Positions 52,038-63,505 of a DNA stretch of 64,000 nucleotides are shown piece after piece (position 1 is the stretch's first letter; every line of letters starts with the position of its first letter). The notes under the pieces are model-generated. The model was not told the origin of the DNA, did not search any database, and saw nothing but the letters and a program-made list of their open reading frames with translations. The DNA is from Chondrosia reniformis. Lineage: Eukaryota; Porifera; Demospongiae; Chondrillida; Chondrillidae. The stretch is taken from contig OX359197.1 in NCBI GenBank assembly GCA_947172415.1, forward strand, positions 4,402,001 through 4,466,000, given 5' to 3'. The translations under genes and the position numbers were made by a program.

Positions 52038-55000
52038 CTATATCCTGCAGTGTCTTGAAGCTATTTCAGAAGCTAACTGGGTCCTATTGAAACCTTCCTG
52101 TTGTAATTTGCTAACAAATCCTTCCCAAGTTGGATATTTGGAAATTTGAAGCCATCTTTTCAGGATCATTAGGCACTTGTCATAGGCTGTCCCTCCAGTG
52201 TTATGGATAGCTAAGGCAAAATCTGCAACTCCAAGTACTACTCCAAGTGGTAGCAGTTCCTTTGATAATCTGTTACAATAGGGCAGTAAGTCTCTTATAG
52301 AAATGGGTCTACTGGAAGCTCGTAGCATCACTGTGTACAAAAAGATGAAAAGTGTTCTAAATTGTTATTTAAGAAGGCATCCAGATGGAGTTTTACATCC
52401 ATCCATTATGCTGTAGTTACAGATGTATGTTTCATTAATGTATTATACGTATAACATACCTTTATGTCTAGGCCCTACAATACATCTGTGACTATCTTCC
52501 TTTAGAGCTACTTTGCCAAAGTCTTCTGGATCATGTATAAAACAGATGAAAGTACGACTAATTACTAGGTGATATCACAACGATCAGTAGATCATTACAT
52601 GTACAGACAGTATAGCTGTTGAACTAAAGCTCTACCAAACAATAACAGGATAAAAGATAATACATTTACATACCCATCTTGCTAAAGAGGCGGAGCTTAA
52701 CAGATATAGGCGGTTCTGTTCCACAGACTGTAGCCATTACATTATTTGACATGCTTTTGATGCCAGCAAGTTTACAGAATGGATCAAGTGTAAAGTAGGG
52801 AGGATATAGGTTCCATTTCACATTCTCCTTCAGAGGTTGTTCCCTTCCCACCTTGTATTCTATGTTCTCCTTGAACAGCTGCACATGTAATTGAAATAGA
52901 GCATTATTCATATAACTACTGTATATTGTCAAAATATAGTGATTGCATTAGTAATTTATAACTACTGTATAAGATATAAATATAATATAAAGTAATGTAC
53001 ATATAAATATTGTCTGCAATTGATACTGCCTTACATGAAAAACTATAATTCTTTAATGTCAACCTATCAAATTAACTCAGTCAAACTACAAATATAATAG
53101 TAAAAACATGGAGAGAGCATCACTTTGGCTTTGGTAGTTCAGTGGCAGAGTACTAATGTCTACAAAAGCAGTCCTGGGTTATTTCTCAAAAAAATGCTTC
53201 TTTTTGTATTTCTCCCTCCATGTAATATGGGTTGATATAAATTGTAATTGATTATCACCATAACTATTTATATACAATGTTGATATGAACACACAGTTAC
53301 ATTATATGTAGATAGTCACTGGAATATATTACATCACACCAGCCAAGTGACCAAGATTTTACCTTGTCTATCTAATATCAGTGATTATCTAAACGATATC
53401 ACAACCTTTGCACAGTATTATGCAATCAACTCCCACTCTTCACAGTTAAATCTACAAGATAGTCTCACCTTTGATCCACCAATCCATGTGGCAAAAGAGG
53501 GTGGATTTAATTCAGTAGCTACAATTTCACTGTCAATAATGCCAAATTCAACTGGAGTAAAGTTATACTGTTGAAAATCTGTCCACTCATTGATAAGGAT
53601 CTATACATTTGTCAATAATGGTAGTCCTTATAAACCATTTTTTATTAGGTAAACCTTACAACACATGCTTGTTACATAGTGGTAACATGTTATTTCTCAA
53701 ATATTCGGACTAGAGGGTGTATATATAGTACATGCCTGTAATAGGTATTAATTGTATGACCTGATATTTTGATGGTGAATTTATTTTGGTAGAGTGGTGG
53801 TTTTGAGAACAATTAGCCGATATTTCAACTGCTAAACTACTGAATGTAGGGGAACAACCGTCTTATCAGTAAAATTGCTAAAGTAAAATCCACCAAATGC
53901 CATAATTTGAGCAATTCACCAAATATTCTTTCTGCCAAACTTTCCAGTTATACTGTATATACCACATGTACAGTATGTATGAAGTACATCATGAATCATT
54001 TATGCTGGTTTCATTATTATATTTTATGCAATGAAATTATACTTACCTTTATCCAAATGTTGTGATTGTATGTTACAACTAATCGATTTTGAACTGTGCC
54101 ATCTTGTCGTTTAAGTTTCCAAGCAGAGAGGATGTATTTTGATGGGTTTTCTAATGGTGAAGCTACTGTATACAAGGCAGCACCTCCATACCACAATGTT
54201 CCCTCATTTCCATCCAATGAAACACACTTAGAAAATGGCAAGTCACTGTCAACTGATAGTTTGGACTCAAAATATTCCTTCTTTGGGGATATACCCCAAT
54301 CAGGTATTTGAATAGCTGCTGGAAGGTGGAGTGATTTGGAAGACTGAATGTAAACCACTGGACTAGTAAACTGATATTCCTTTGGGAGTAACATGGGACC
54401 ATCCATAATGATTCCATAAGTAATGGTAACTTTCTCTTCCTCCTTCACAGCTCCAGGAGGGACACTCAAGTTAATCCCTTCATGTGACTGATGGCCCTCA
54501 GGTTCTAAATAAAATATTCCGCCTCTAAAATCAATTTCAAGTGATTTTGTACCAAAGGGTATCCAACACAATTTTTGAATCTCCTCTTCGTATCCTGTAA
54601 AAATACAGCAACTCACATTAATAATGAGTTCACATGAAAAACTAAATGTATCATATATTAGGGTGGGACATGGATTTAGCACAGTTGTAAAACCCAAATG
54701 AGACTACATATAATTATATAAAAATTATTTTTCAAGTACGTATACATGCATACTTAACCAGGTGTATATAAACACTTTGTTAAAATTGTAACAATAATAG
54801 TAATAAAAGTAATAAGTGGCTATAGTTTGCAATTTGTATAATATATAGTACAAAGTTATGGAGTAATTGCATAGATAAATTGCTCTATAATACTAAACTA
54901 TTTGTACCTGAAATTCCTAAATAGCTTTCTCCATCATATTCTTCTATTTCAGTTACTTCCTGCTGCATGAGTAATATAACACAAAATGGATACTGTCTAC

Positions 55001-55392
55001 ATACTGTGCACATGCAGATGCATCATCTTTAGGGTGTGAAAAGGTAATCGGAAGGCCATGTGTTTAACCTTATATGATCTGTAGGGACTACTACTCTGTA
55101 TGCAGAAGTTGAGAATTTCAGTGTGGCTAAAGTCTTTTAGCATTTAATATACCTGATTGTGAATATTTTGGGAGTCATCTATATACACATAATGTCAGTT
55201 GTGGGTATTATACACATTTACTGATTCAGAAGTAATTACTAGATGCAAAGAAACACTGTATTCCAGTTATATATCTTACAAACTGTTCATGCACAACATT
55301 CTTACAATTACTAGTTCTAGGGCCATTGGTAGTGCTCTCTGTCTTGTATGTGATCGTGAGATGGCTAATTCTGGCTGTTTATCCAAATCGAT
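52038..55392 (-). CDS. ZU5 and Death domain protein, 5' end uncertain
   Basis: Seven exons join in frame: 55306-55392, 54908-54962, 54047-54594, 53469-53567, 52674-52878, 52460-52525 and 52038-52330, about 450 residues to a TAG/TAA-type stop at 52038. The long exon encodes a ZU5 domain (SHEGINLSVPPGAVKEEEKV, ITYGIIMDGPMLLPKEYQF, TSPVVYIQSS). The next ~150 residues are beta-rich and occupy the position of a UPA domain. The C-terminal exon is a Death-fold domain (ISIRDLLPYCNRLSKELLPL, ALAIHNTGGTAYDKCLMILK, RWLQ...TWEGFVSKL). ZU5-UPA-Death modules occur in UNC5, PIDD and ankyrins. The order here suits an intracellular adaptor; no transmembrane segment or caspase is visible. The first exon (IDLDKQPELAISRSH) has an ordinary acceptor, so upstream exons with the start codon remain unidentified. 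Confidence 0.75.
53118..53260 (+). mobile_element. Diverged tRNA-derived SINE copy
   Basis: Recognisable A box (TAGTTCAGTGGCAGAGTA) and damaged B box (GGGTTATTTCTC), then the body (gcttctttttgtatttctcc) and tail (attgtaattgattatcacc). Lies in an intron of the ZU5-Death gene, antisense. Confidence 0.55.
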
Positions 55393-55966
55393 CTAAACAC
55401 TTGTTATACTATAAGTTATCACTGCAGACTGACACTGAAGAACTTTAGCTTTTATATGTGTCAGTCAGTGCATGAGGTAAGAGTTGCTTGCATGAGCAAA
55501 CAGTCTGATATGTAATAAACTAGTCTATAGTAAAAGTTGCTAATTTTCATTGAGACAGAATTCTTTTTAATTGACACCTTGGCAGGTGTAATGAGTGACT
55601 CAATGCTTCCAAAATATGATTAGAAACTAACAACTTATGTATCATATTATTCAAGCAATCTAGAACAATAGGAGAAAGAAAGAAAAGAATGTTGTTATGT
55701 ATCTGAAAGCTATGAGAAAAAATTCGTTTTCAAGGTGCTATGACTATATAAAGTAATATATTATCTTTTACTTTAAGAATTATATGTAGACATGCAGCAC
55801 AAAGTAGCCAGTGTCACCACTCTATAGCAGGCTTTGTAAAATGCACATTGCACTCAAAGCACTGCATGTGATCTGATGCATACTCATTTCTTAGATAGGC
55901 TGAAAATCAAATGCCTCAGGAATTGACACATGAGAAAGGTACAGACCATCTTATCTATCTTTCAGT

Positions 55967-56213
55967 GTCTGACTAAAATAATATATCTTAACAGGTTGTC
56001 TGTCCTCCAATTATCCTGTATATAAATAGCATATGCCAGAGCAGATTCTAAGCTATCAACACTTTGGCTTCCTGCTTGCAAGGCTTCTTGTTGTCAAGTT
56101 GTTGATTGGAACAGTTCTGTCACCTCATATTTAGGATCCCATAAAAGGAGAACTGTGCTTCCAGAGGTCACCAAAATATGAAAATGTGCATTTGTAGTGG
56201 CAACAGCAGTTGT
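55967..56213 (-). other. Possible exon or gene relic with beta-propeller-like strand
   Basis: From an AAG acceptor at 56214 the minus strand reads TTAVATTNAHFHILVTSGST then VLLLWDPKYEVTELFQSTT. The LLLWDP pattern resembles a WD-repeat strand. A TGA at 56094-56096 then interrupts the frame, after which it stays open for 42 more codons (QQEALQAGSQSVDSLESALA...). It could be a 5' exon of the ZU5-Death gene ending at WDPKYE|gtgaca, or a relic. I could not join it to either neighbour. Confidence 0.25.
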
Positions 56214-56295
56214 CTTAGGAAACATACAATATACATTATTATTGTTATTAGCATAGTCAGCTAAATGTATGATGGAAAGAGGTAAAATGTTAATG

Positions 56296-59200
56296 TTACT
56301 TCACTTTATCAAACACAATAGGTTTTGATGGTTGTATAATAACGCCATTCACAAACACTGGTGATGTCAAATCTGTAATACAGAAACAAACATGAGTTTT
56401 GTAAATATTTTCAGTTATTTCTACTTTTTAATATTTATTTATTTAGTTAGTTCCAGTATAGAGTTCTAGCACATGGTCCATTGAACTACGCAACGTACTG
56501 ACATGCAAATATACAGTATCAAGTACACTGGACTACCTACACTGTTATGTGTACATAAAGCAAAACTGCCCAGACTGCCTAAACTATTACAATTGTGAAT
56601 ACTATGTACGTATTTCACACCATTTAGACTGACATTTTTGATTACTATACTGTAGTTCCTAGAGTGTTCCACTAGTTTGAATTTTCAAATTTGTGGCCCA
56701 ATAAACTACAATCATAACAAAATAAACTATTTTGGAAAGCTTTTGAAAGCTATTGTAATATTCTGAAATACATTTTTAACTTATTTTCTATCCTTTCATA
56801 CTTCAGTTAAACTTCATTTTGTACAATCAACCACAAAAGTGAGAATTGCCAACTTACGTACCAACAGAAGCTCCATCTATAGCCAGTATATCTTCAATCC
56901 TTCCCTGGTGAAGCAATCTTAGTATTATCTGTGAGGTTCTAGTGATCTCATCCTGGTCTTCTGGAGTGTACATTGACTGTATTCCTGCCTGATCATTCTA
57001 TATACATGCAGTAAGCACATACATATAAATACCACTAATCTATATCCAACCACACTGCAAAGTCTCAAATTGTATTTGGTATACTTCCAAAGTAGTTGGT
57101 ACACACCTCACAGTGTACTGACACACTACCTACACACCTCTCAGTGTACTGGCACACTACCTACACACCTCACAGTGTACTGGCACACTACCTACACACC
57201 TCACAGTGTACTGGCACACTACCTACACACCTCTCAGTGTACTGGCACACTACCTACACACCTCACAGTGTACTGGCACACTACCTACACACCTCACAGT
57301 GTACTGACACACTACCTACACACCTCTCAGTGTACTGGCACACTACCTACACACCTCACAGTGTACTGGCACACTACCTACACACCTCACAGTGTACTGG
57401 CACACTACCTACACACCTCACAGTGTACTGGCACACTACCTACACACCTCACAGTGTACTGGCACACTACCTACACACCTCACAGTGTACTGGCACACTA
57501 CCTACACACCTCACAGTGTACTGGCACACTACCTACACACCTCACAGTGTACTGGCACACTACCTACACACCTCACAGTGTACTGGCACACTACCTACAC
57601 ACCTCACAGTGTACTGGCACACTACCTACACACCTCACAGTGTACTGGCACACTACCTACACACCTCACAGTGTACTGGCACACTACCTACACACCTCAC
57701 AGTGTACTGGCACACTACCTACACACCTCACAGTGTACTGGCACACTACCTACACACCTCACAGTGTACTGGCACACTACCTACACACCTCACAGTGTAC
57801 TGGCACACTACCTACACACCTCACAGTGTACTGGCACACTACCTACACACCTCACAGTGTACTGACACACTACCTACACACCTCACAGTGTACTGACACA
57901 CTACCTACACACCTCACAGTGATCCGGAATACTCAGAGCACCCGGCAGGAACAGTCCAGCTGATAGTAACTGTAGTATACGTCTATAAGAAGAAAAATAA
58001 GCAATTATGAGACATGTTGTAAAGCAGGTAGGCTAGTCCATATTTGTTAAGCACATGTGTCTATTTGGCATTTGCTGTATGCCTCTATGTAAATCTATTC
58101 AAGGAGAGTTGACAGAATACTTTAGCCCTTATCAAGAATAGTTGTAAACATCATATTGTAATACAAGATGGTCAATGGTGGCATTTGATTTTGTGGTCCT
58201 GTCTAAGTAGAACCTCGCCCCCAAACTATGGACTTTAAGAGCCAAGAGACTAAAGGCTTGAAATAAAATAAAGGATATTATTACACTGTGCGATTCTCAA
58301 GCAATAATGAATCAGGAAATAATGAACAATAACAGCATCAATACCAGTATAGAACATTTCGACCAGAAGGTCTTCATCAGCTGTAAACACTGAAATGGGT
58401 GGAAGTGCGAACTGTTAAATAGTGATTGGTGAGAAAAAATTAACAGGAAATGAATAACTAAATAGATGAATACTCGGACACTGTTGAGCAGGGGGTTCCA
58501 AATATTAGATAGATTTAGGCCACAGTCCAGGTTCATACTTTGAGTAGTACTGTAAATCTGAATGGCTTCTGTTGCCATTCCCTTCCAATAGTCTGGGACC
58601 ACCTCCTGCACTCTTGTATTGTCCCAATCAATCCTGTGGTTGAACCTCTGGACATGCACTGCAATCCCATTCTTGTCATCACCCCTCTTCATGGCTTGTC
58701 AATGTGATGTGTGGTTGCAGTCTTTGCATGGAATCTTGTACATCACCTCTTTCCTCCTCACCTCAGGAACTTTTACCCTGACTATCCTCAGGCTATCAGT
58801 AGTTATGCCAGTTACTATTAGGCTATCATGCCTACTGGGGCCGGAAAACAATTTAAATACAAACATTTTACAACAACATGTCGGAGCTTCTTTGTGCGAG
58901 GTATGGATGAATTAAGCTCTTTCAGTGATTCAATTTTGTCCCGCTGGTTTAAAAAAAAGGTCCATTTAACAGCCGATAATTTCCGTATAATTTTGATTAC
59001 TACTAGTAATCTTTTTAAAAAAATGGCCGGCCACCACTTGGCATTTAGTACAGAAGAGGTATTACACCTATTTGAACCAAACGAATTAGCGAGCAAACAG
59101 CAAGATACTTTAGAAGAAACATTTACAAGCTATGTTGGAGTCGATATATCTGAACCTGAAGCTGACAGCAATCGAGCAAATACGGTAACTAGGATGGTCC

Positions 59201-62200
59201 TAACCTATATGTACATATGTACAATATACATATCCATGGTGATTTGTTAAGTCAAGTGGAAGAAGGGCTCTGGCGAAAATGTCTTAAAAACCGACGAGCT
59301 CACTTAATGTTATGTCCACAACGGCCACAGGTTTATCCATTATGCCTGTATGTACTCGTGAGGAAGTGTCGAGCGGAAGCAGAGAAGTCGGTCGGAAGAG
59401 TACACCGGCTAGAGATGTTATAAACTGTACCTGCTGGAAGAAGAGAGAGTCGGCGGCAAAGAACAAGAGGGATTGGGTCCAGTGTGACCTTTGTAGGTGT
59501 TGGTCCCATCCTTCTTGCTACAGAATAGCGCAGAGCGTTGTAGCTAAAGAGGAGGTGCCTTTCTACTGCTTCTTTTGCCAAATGAAATGGATGTCGAAGC
59601 AAACCAAGGAGAATTGCATACACTGTGAGCGACTCAAAGGGAGTAGAGAAGGAATACAAGTTACTGGAAGAGAAAAACGAAGATATGAAGGCAGAGATGG
59701 CTCGGTTGGAGGGAATTATGGTCGAAAAAGAGGACAGAATAAGACATTGATTGGGAATTAGCGGAACAAAAGAAGAATATCGACGAGGTCACACCAGCAA
59801 AAGACAGGGAAGTTAACCAACTTCAGGAAGGTCTGAGAGAGCAGAAGAAGGCTGTGGAAGAGCAAAAGAAAGTGGTTGAAGAACTGAAGGCGATTATTGA
59901 GAAAGAGAAACCACCTCAACTCTGGACGGAAGTAGTTAAGAAAAGCAGATCTAGCAGTAAGAGGACGAAAATGGAAGCCACAAGATAGAGCAGAAAAAGG
60001 AAAATGAAGATAAAGATAAGGGAAGAGGAAGTGGAAAGAAAGCTGAATACAGAGGCCGCTCAGAAGACCACCAGAGGATACCAAAGAAGGAGTGAGGAAA
60101 CTTTGGAGAACACACAGAGCCCAACATGTAGGCCAGGTTAAATCAAATTGCTAGATTTCATATGTAATGTAAAGATAAATTATTAAGAACAAGTCAAGAT
60201 TTATATTACATGTACGTAACTTTTACTTATAGTTATTCATATAGACATATGTTTCGGTGTATTATTTTGTTGATAAAATCGGAGACCTGTCCATTTTTAG
60301 GAATTTTAAGTGCTGGGATGGAAAGAGATAACCTTGCTGGGGCTCATAAGGAAACTAAAGGAACTTATCAAGCTATGATGACAGATCTCCTACAAACTGG
60401 GTTATTCCCTTCTCTGACAACAGTTGAAATCGGAAGCTTAGGTCACCATAACCCTGACACCATCCATCGGTTGAAGAAATTCGCTCACAGCTCTACCACA
60501 ACAGACAGGAGGAATACATGAGGAGTTTAGATTCCTCTATGTCAGCACTCGGTTGTTTGGGGTGTTGATATATGTTAAACATCTTGTTAACGTGTATAAA
60601 TCATCAGCGTTCAATTTTCGATACCATTTCGTACATATTACACTCGAAGTACTATCGAAATTGCATAGAAGTTCGCTCCCTTCATCATGCAATTAAGTAA
60701 GAACTTCGTGCAAACAACGGTCAAACACTGTTCCCAATTAGATCGAAGTACGACCACATTTCCCACATAATGTAAATGTTTTTTTTGTACATACTGTACA
60801 TTTGTTCGCCGTTAACTTTTATATAATTTGTACTGTACAAATTCCATTCCTGAGGAATATGGGTACTACATCTTAGAAAGGAAGTGCATGTACCAAGTTG
60901 AGTGCCCCTTTCTGCAAAAAGAGTTACTATTCCTTTACCTGTTGATAATGAAACATATATCGCTGAGGCAAAGACATTTTTTCAGGAGACATTTAAGTTT
61001 TCTAAGGCGTTCAAGTATGCATGTGATCCTTCGAAGAATAAGATCACTGTATCAGAAGTGACTGCTGCTCAGTTTAAAATGTCTGACATTGGACAGGAAA
61101 AACAAGAAAGAATATGAAAACAGTTTGAGCGAATTTGTGAAGAAGCTAAATTAGACTATCAGTAGTTATACCTACTGGGGCCGGAAAATCTTCACTATAC
61201 AAGCTACTGATAAGATTAGTCACTGATGTAAGGAAGAAATGCCAAATATCAGTGAAAGATGCACTGTGGATGATGGATGACACAAGTTAACATTAATCGT
61301 CCCAAGGGAATAGTAACATCACATGAGCTGGACTACTATGTTTTATAATGGCAACAGTAGGAGAGGCAGACAGTATGTCCAGTTGATTAGCACTCTCAAA
61401 AATGTGAGCAGGCTACAGATGTTATTTGCATCCTTGGTACCCTGTCCTCAACAGAGAGAGTGGCATTTTCATCTGTATGGACTGCCATGAAGCTGTTGCT
61501 TGTGATGCGTGCCACCAATGCCTCATCAAAAGACTCTTTCTCTGCTCTAAGAAGAATCAAGACATACCTACGTACGTACAAGAATGACTCTACAACACCT
61601 CAACAACCCCATGCTACTGCATGTACACAAGGAGGAAACTGACACATTTGACTTGTTTGTGATTGGCAGTTGCATAAGTAGTTTGAAGGTCATGGTCCTA
61701 CTGCACTCCATTTGCCAGCTTATAACTGGACAATGCATGAGGGTATAGTAACAGAAGCCTCACTTAAAAAGACCTGGCTCCGGCCCTGAACACCATATTC
61801 GCTTGGTCAGACGCCGCTCTCGAATTGTCACCGCACCTCTGGATGTGCTGAACTAAATAGTCGCCGCTCTCGAATACTAGACTTGGCTCATGACTCGATG
61901 GCAATATCAAAACAAGCAGAGAGCATACATTGGTTACAGTTTAAGTATCGTAGAAAGCATAGTATAATGGATTAGCAGTCTTCTAGAACAAAAGGATTGT
62001 TCCCCTCCAACTCATCTTCGTCCTCTTCAACATCTGCGAAGGAGTCTGATTCCTCGAGCTTGGTATCTGAGTTTAATAAATGCTCTCAAATAGAAGCCAC
62101 ACAATATTGTATGATGAAATAAATAGTAGCCGCGGCGCAGCATCTGATCGAGCAAATGATCCTAATCTATGTGTAGGTATACATGTCCCACTTGAGAAGT

Positions 62201-63505
62201 TGGCATAATGGGTTAGTATACAACATACATATGTATGTACATACATTAAGTTAGTGATACATAAAGACTTAGGATTTCCCAAGTGTCTAAGGACTCTCTA
62301 AAGACTCCTGGTATATTTGTAGGCAACACTGGACGTCACTCACCTGAAAGCAACTGGTAGTGTAAATGGAGCTCCATTGTCAAGTGGAATAACAGCACAG
62401 TGACACTACACAGAGAATAGGATATACTACCAAATAGAGTTCATGATCCGGACTGTAGGAGGCATTGTATGTTAAATTGTACAATGTAAATGCAGTATAC
62501 ATGTTATCAGATGGTTGCAATATACAAGATCCATGGGATGAGCAACTCTGAGAATTCCTATGCTCAGATTCAGGGAATGTGCAATGATATTATAGTATTG
62601 TGCAATGTAGCACACCCTCCTTTTGGCCCCTCTATTTTGACAGTGATTTGCAAAATTTTGCAACGTATGGTATATAAAACTGCTTACTACAGACCCAACT
62701 TCAGTTGCCAACCACACATGGAAATAATAAATCTAATGTAAAATACTAAATGTTGTTGTCAGCATGAAGAAAAACTTACAACCAGTTCTAAGTGCCAAAC
62801 ATTCAACTTTGAGAGACCGCTGAATCTTCTTCTCAAGTCTTTCATTACACGAATTAAGTTGGGGACAACACTATAATAAAAAAGGCATAGGAGTGACATG
62901 TACGTATATACTTGAGTTTACTCCCCATGTACGTATGGTTCAAATTATCGAAGAGTAAACATTGGTTGGCCATTGCATGGCTTCAAAAATGGGTACTGAA
63001 TGGTTAGGGAACTACAGTAGATGGTTTAACGCGGCTGTTTTTGTGATTGGAATTTTAAATGAATGGCAGACTTACTTATGCAGAGAGCTTCACACTTAAA
63101 CAGAATAAGGCATTTCAACAACTCAAATCGAATGATTAAACTATAAACTTAACAATCATGCAGCAATATTGACTTACCAATTTGTTGGACTTATTAATTA
63201 CAGACATTTACTAAGCGCCAACATTTTTGTCACAATCCAAACAATTAACAAATTTGAGAAACTCATTCACCTTCAAAAAATAGCCAGGAGTATGGGAAAG
63301 GCCGTGCGATGGCCAAACAACGTTTACTGTATGTACGTATGTACATCACATCACTTCTATGCACGGTGTGATGGACCTGCTGAAGTAGTCTTGTTCTACA
63401 AAAACATACACAGGAATTGGACTTACTCCTTCAAATCCCTACAGTTGTGTTGGAACCAGCCAGCATGTCTCACAGCAGCCACACTCTCTTCCAGAGGTTT
63501 TAGGT
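56296..63505 (-). CDS. ILF2: Interleukin enhancer-binding factor 2 (NF45), C-terminal part
   Basis: Six exons join in frame: 63427-63505, 62780-62870, 62344-62405, 57913-57982, 56862-56997 and 56296-56372, about 171 residues; the 5' exons lie past the right edge. The protein is the second half of a DZF domain: SVAAVRHAGWFQHN, NLIRVMKDLRRRFSGL, HLELVCHCAV, FRRILQLLSAGLFLPGALSI, PDHCE, MYTPEDQDEITRTSQIILRL and VNGVIIQPS. These follow the ILF2 order (IRHARWFEEN, LLKDLRIRF, LLGHYAV, LAAGLFLPGSVGITDPCES). It lacks dsRNA-binding domains after DZF, which separates ILF2 from ILF3. ILF2 heterodimerises with ILF3 in the nucleus and acts in RNA metabolism. The TAA at 56296 gives a short tail (FDKVK) without the acidic extension of vertebrate ILF2. 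Intron 57983-62343 is full of transposon debris and intron 56998-57912 is a minisatellite. Confidence 0.9.
57096..57925. repeat. Minisatellite, 31-bp unit, about 26 copies, in ILF2 intron
   Basis: Unit cctcacagtgtactggcaca followed by ctacctacaca; only a few positions vary (tctcagt, actgaca). It fills nearly all of the ILF2 intron between exons 57913-57982 and 56862-56997. On the gene strand each unit reads CACTGTGAG|gtgtgtagg, identical to the last nine exonic bases and the 5' splice site of the upstream exon, so the array appears to have grown from that exon-intron junction. Long open frames on the plus strand (up to ~297 codons) are by-products of the repeat. Confidence 0.92.
58312..58790 (-). 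mobile_element. Penelope-like retroelement remnant (GIY-YIG C-terminus)
   Basis: Minus-strand translation gives VMYKIPCKDCNHT, then, after a stop and a lost segment, KRGDDKNGIAVHVQRFNHRI and DWDNTRVQEV, ending LNLSNIWNPLL. This is the conserved C-terminal GIY-YIG endonuclease region of Penelope-like elements (YKIPCxxC, AVHxxxxxHxIDW, and a terminal LxxxW). The YIG core and following helix are deleted, so the copy is dead. A hammerhead-like motif follows at 58350-58400, near the element's 3' side. It lies in the large ILF2 intron, in the same orientation as ILF2. Confidence 0.75.
58350..58400 (-). ncRNA. Hammerhead-like motif at end of Penelope-like remnant
   Basis: Minus strand: an imperfect stem I (CAGT, loop, ACAG), an exact CTGATGA core, stem II (AGACC, loop TTCT, GGTC) and an exact GAAA box. 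The stem III strands do not pair well in this copy. Core boxes and stem II are fully conserved, which is better than the 15.65-kb copy, whereas stems I and III are poorer. Confidence 0.45.
58828..59250 (+). pseudogene. Unidentified ORF in ILF2 intron
   Basis: A 140-codon open frame (MPTGAGKQFKYKHF...DELSSFSDSILSRWFKKKVH ...HHLAFSTEEVLHLFEPNELA). The first residues resemble a helicase Walker A box, but the similarity stops there. Amino-acid composition looks protein-like. It is flanked by transposon fragments and lies antisense in an intron, so it is probably part of a mobile element. Function unknown. Confidence 0.3.
59312..60125 (+). mobile_element. Decayed ORF1-type protein: PHD finger plus coiled coil
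   Basis: An open frame from 59312 encodes a PHD finger: INCTC, then RDWVQCDLCRCWSHPSCY, then PFYCFFCQ, with the Cys4-His-Cys3 spacing intact. After ~59640 the sense frame shifts and continues as heptad-rich coiled coil (LLEEKNEDMKAEMARLEGIM; then GLREQKKAVEEQKKVVEELK and QLWTEVVKKS). At least one frameshift and stop codons break it. PHD plus coiled coil is the make-up of ORF1 proteins of some non-LTR retrotransposons (CR1/L2 group). No intact reverse transcriptase follows in the window. Confidence 0.6.
60300..60521 (+). pseudogene. Unidentified short ORF, probably retroelement debris
   Basis: Frame with MTDLLQTGLFPSLTTVEIGS then LGHHNPDTIHRLKKF. The TTVEIGSLGH segment is loosely like the C-terminal end of some reverse transcriptases, but this is not diagnostic. 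It follows the PHD/coiled-coil remnant in the same orientation. Confidence 0.25.
60902..61117 (+). pseudogene. Unidentified 71-codon ORF
   Basis: Reads VDNETYIAEAKTFFQETFKF, SKAFKYACDPSKNKITVSEV and ends at a TGA; charged and protein-like in composition, no family recognised. It lies between two copies of a shared flank (cctactggggccggaaaa at 58831 and 61171), so it is probably part of transposon DNA. Confidence 0.25.
61425..61680 (+). mobile_element. hAT transposase C-terminal remnant
   Basis: Plus-strand frame: AFSSVWTAMKLLLVMRATNA, SSKDSFSALRRIKTYLRT, then, after a frameshift, LNNPMLLHVHKEETDTFDLF. This is the hAT C-terminal dimerisation region (typical pattern LLxxPATNAxSERSFSxLRRIKTYLR followed by RLNxLxLLHVHK). 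The frame is broken and the catalytic core is absent. A possible right terminal repeat (cctggctccggccctga) lies at 61770-61790. Confidence 0.7.
61700..62343. other. Remainder of large ILF2 intron
   Basis: Includes the possible hAT right end and a short GC-rich stretch with the duplicated phrase gccgctctcgaat at ~61813 and ~61863. No exon is recognised before the ILF2 exon at 62344. Confidence 0.4.

Noticed and set aside
57096-57925. CRISPR array
   Set aside because: Units are contiguous and nearly identical with no unique spacers, and the window is eukaryotic.
57070-57963. Long plus-strand open frames of up to 297 codons (THLTVYWHTTY-type repeats)
   Set aside because: They are a by-product of the 31-bp minisatellite, exist in all three forward frames, and lie antisense in an ILF2 intron.
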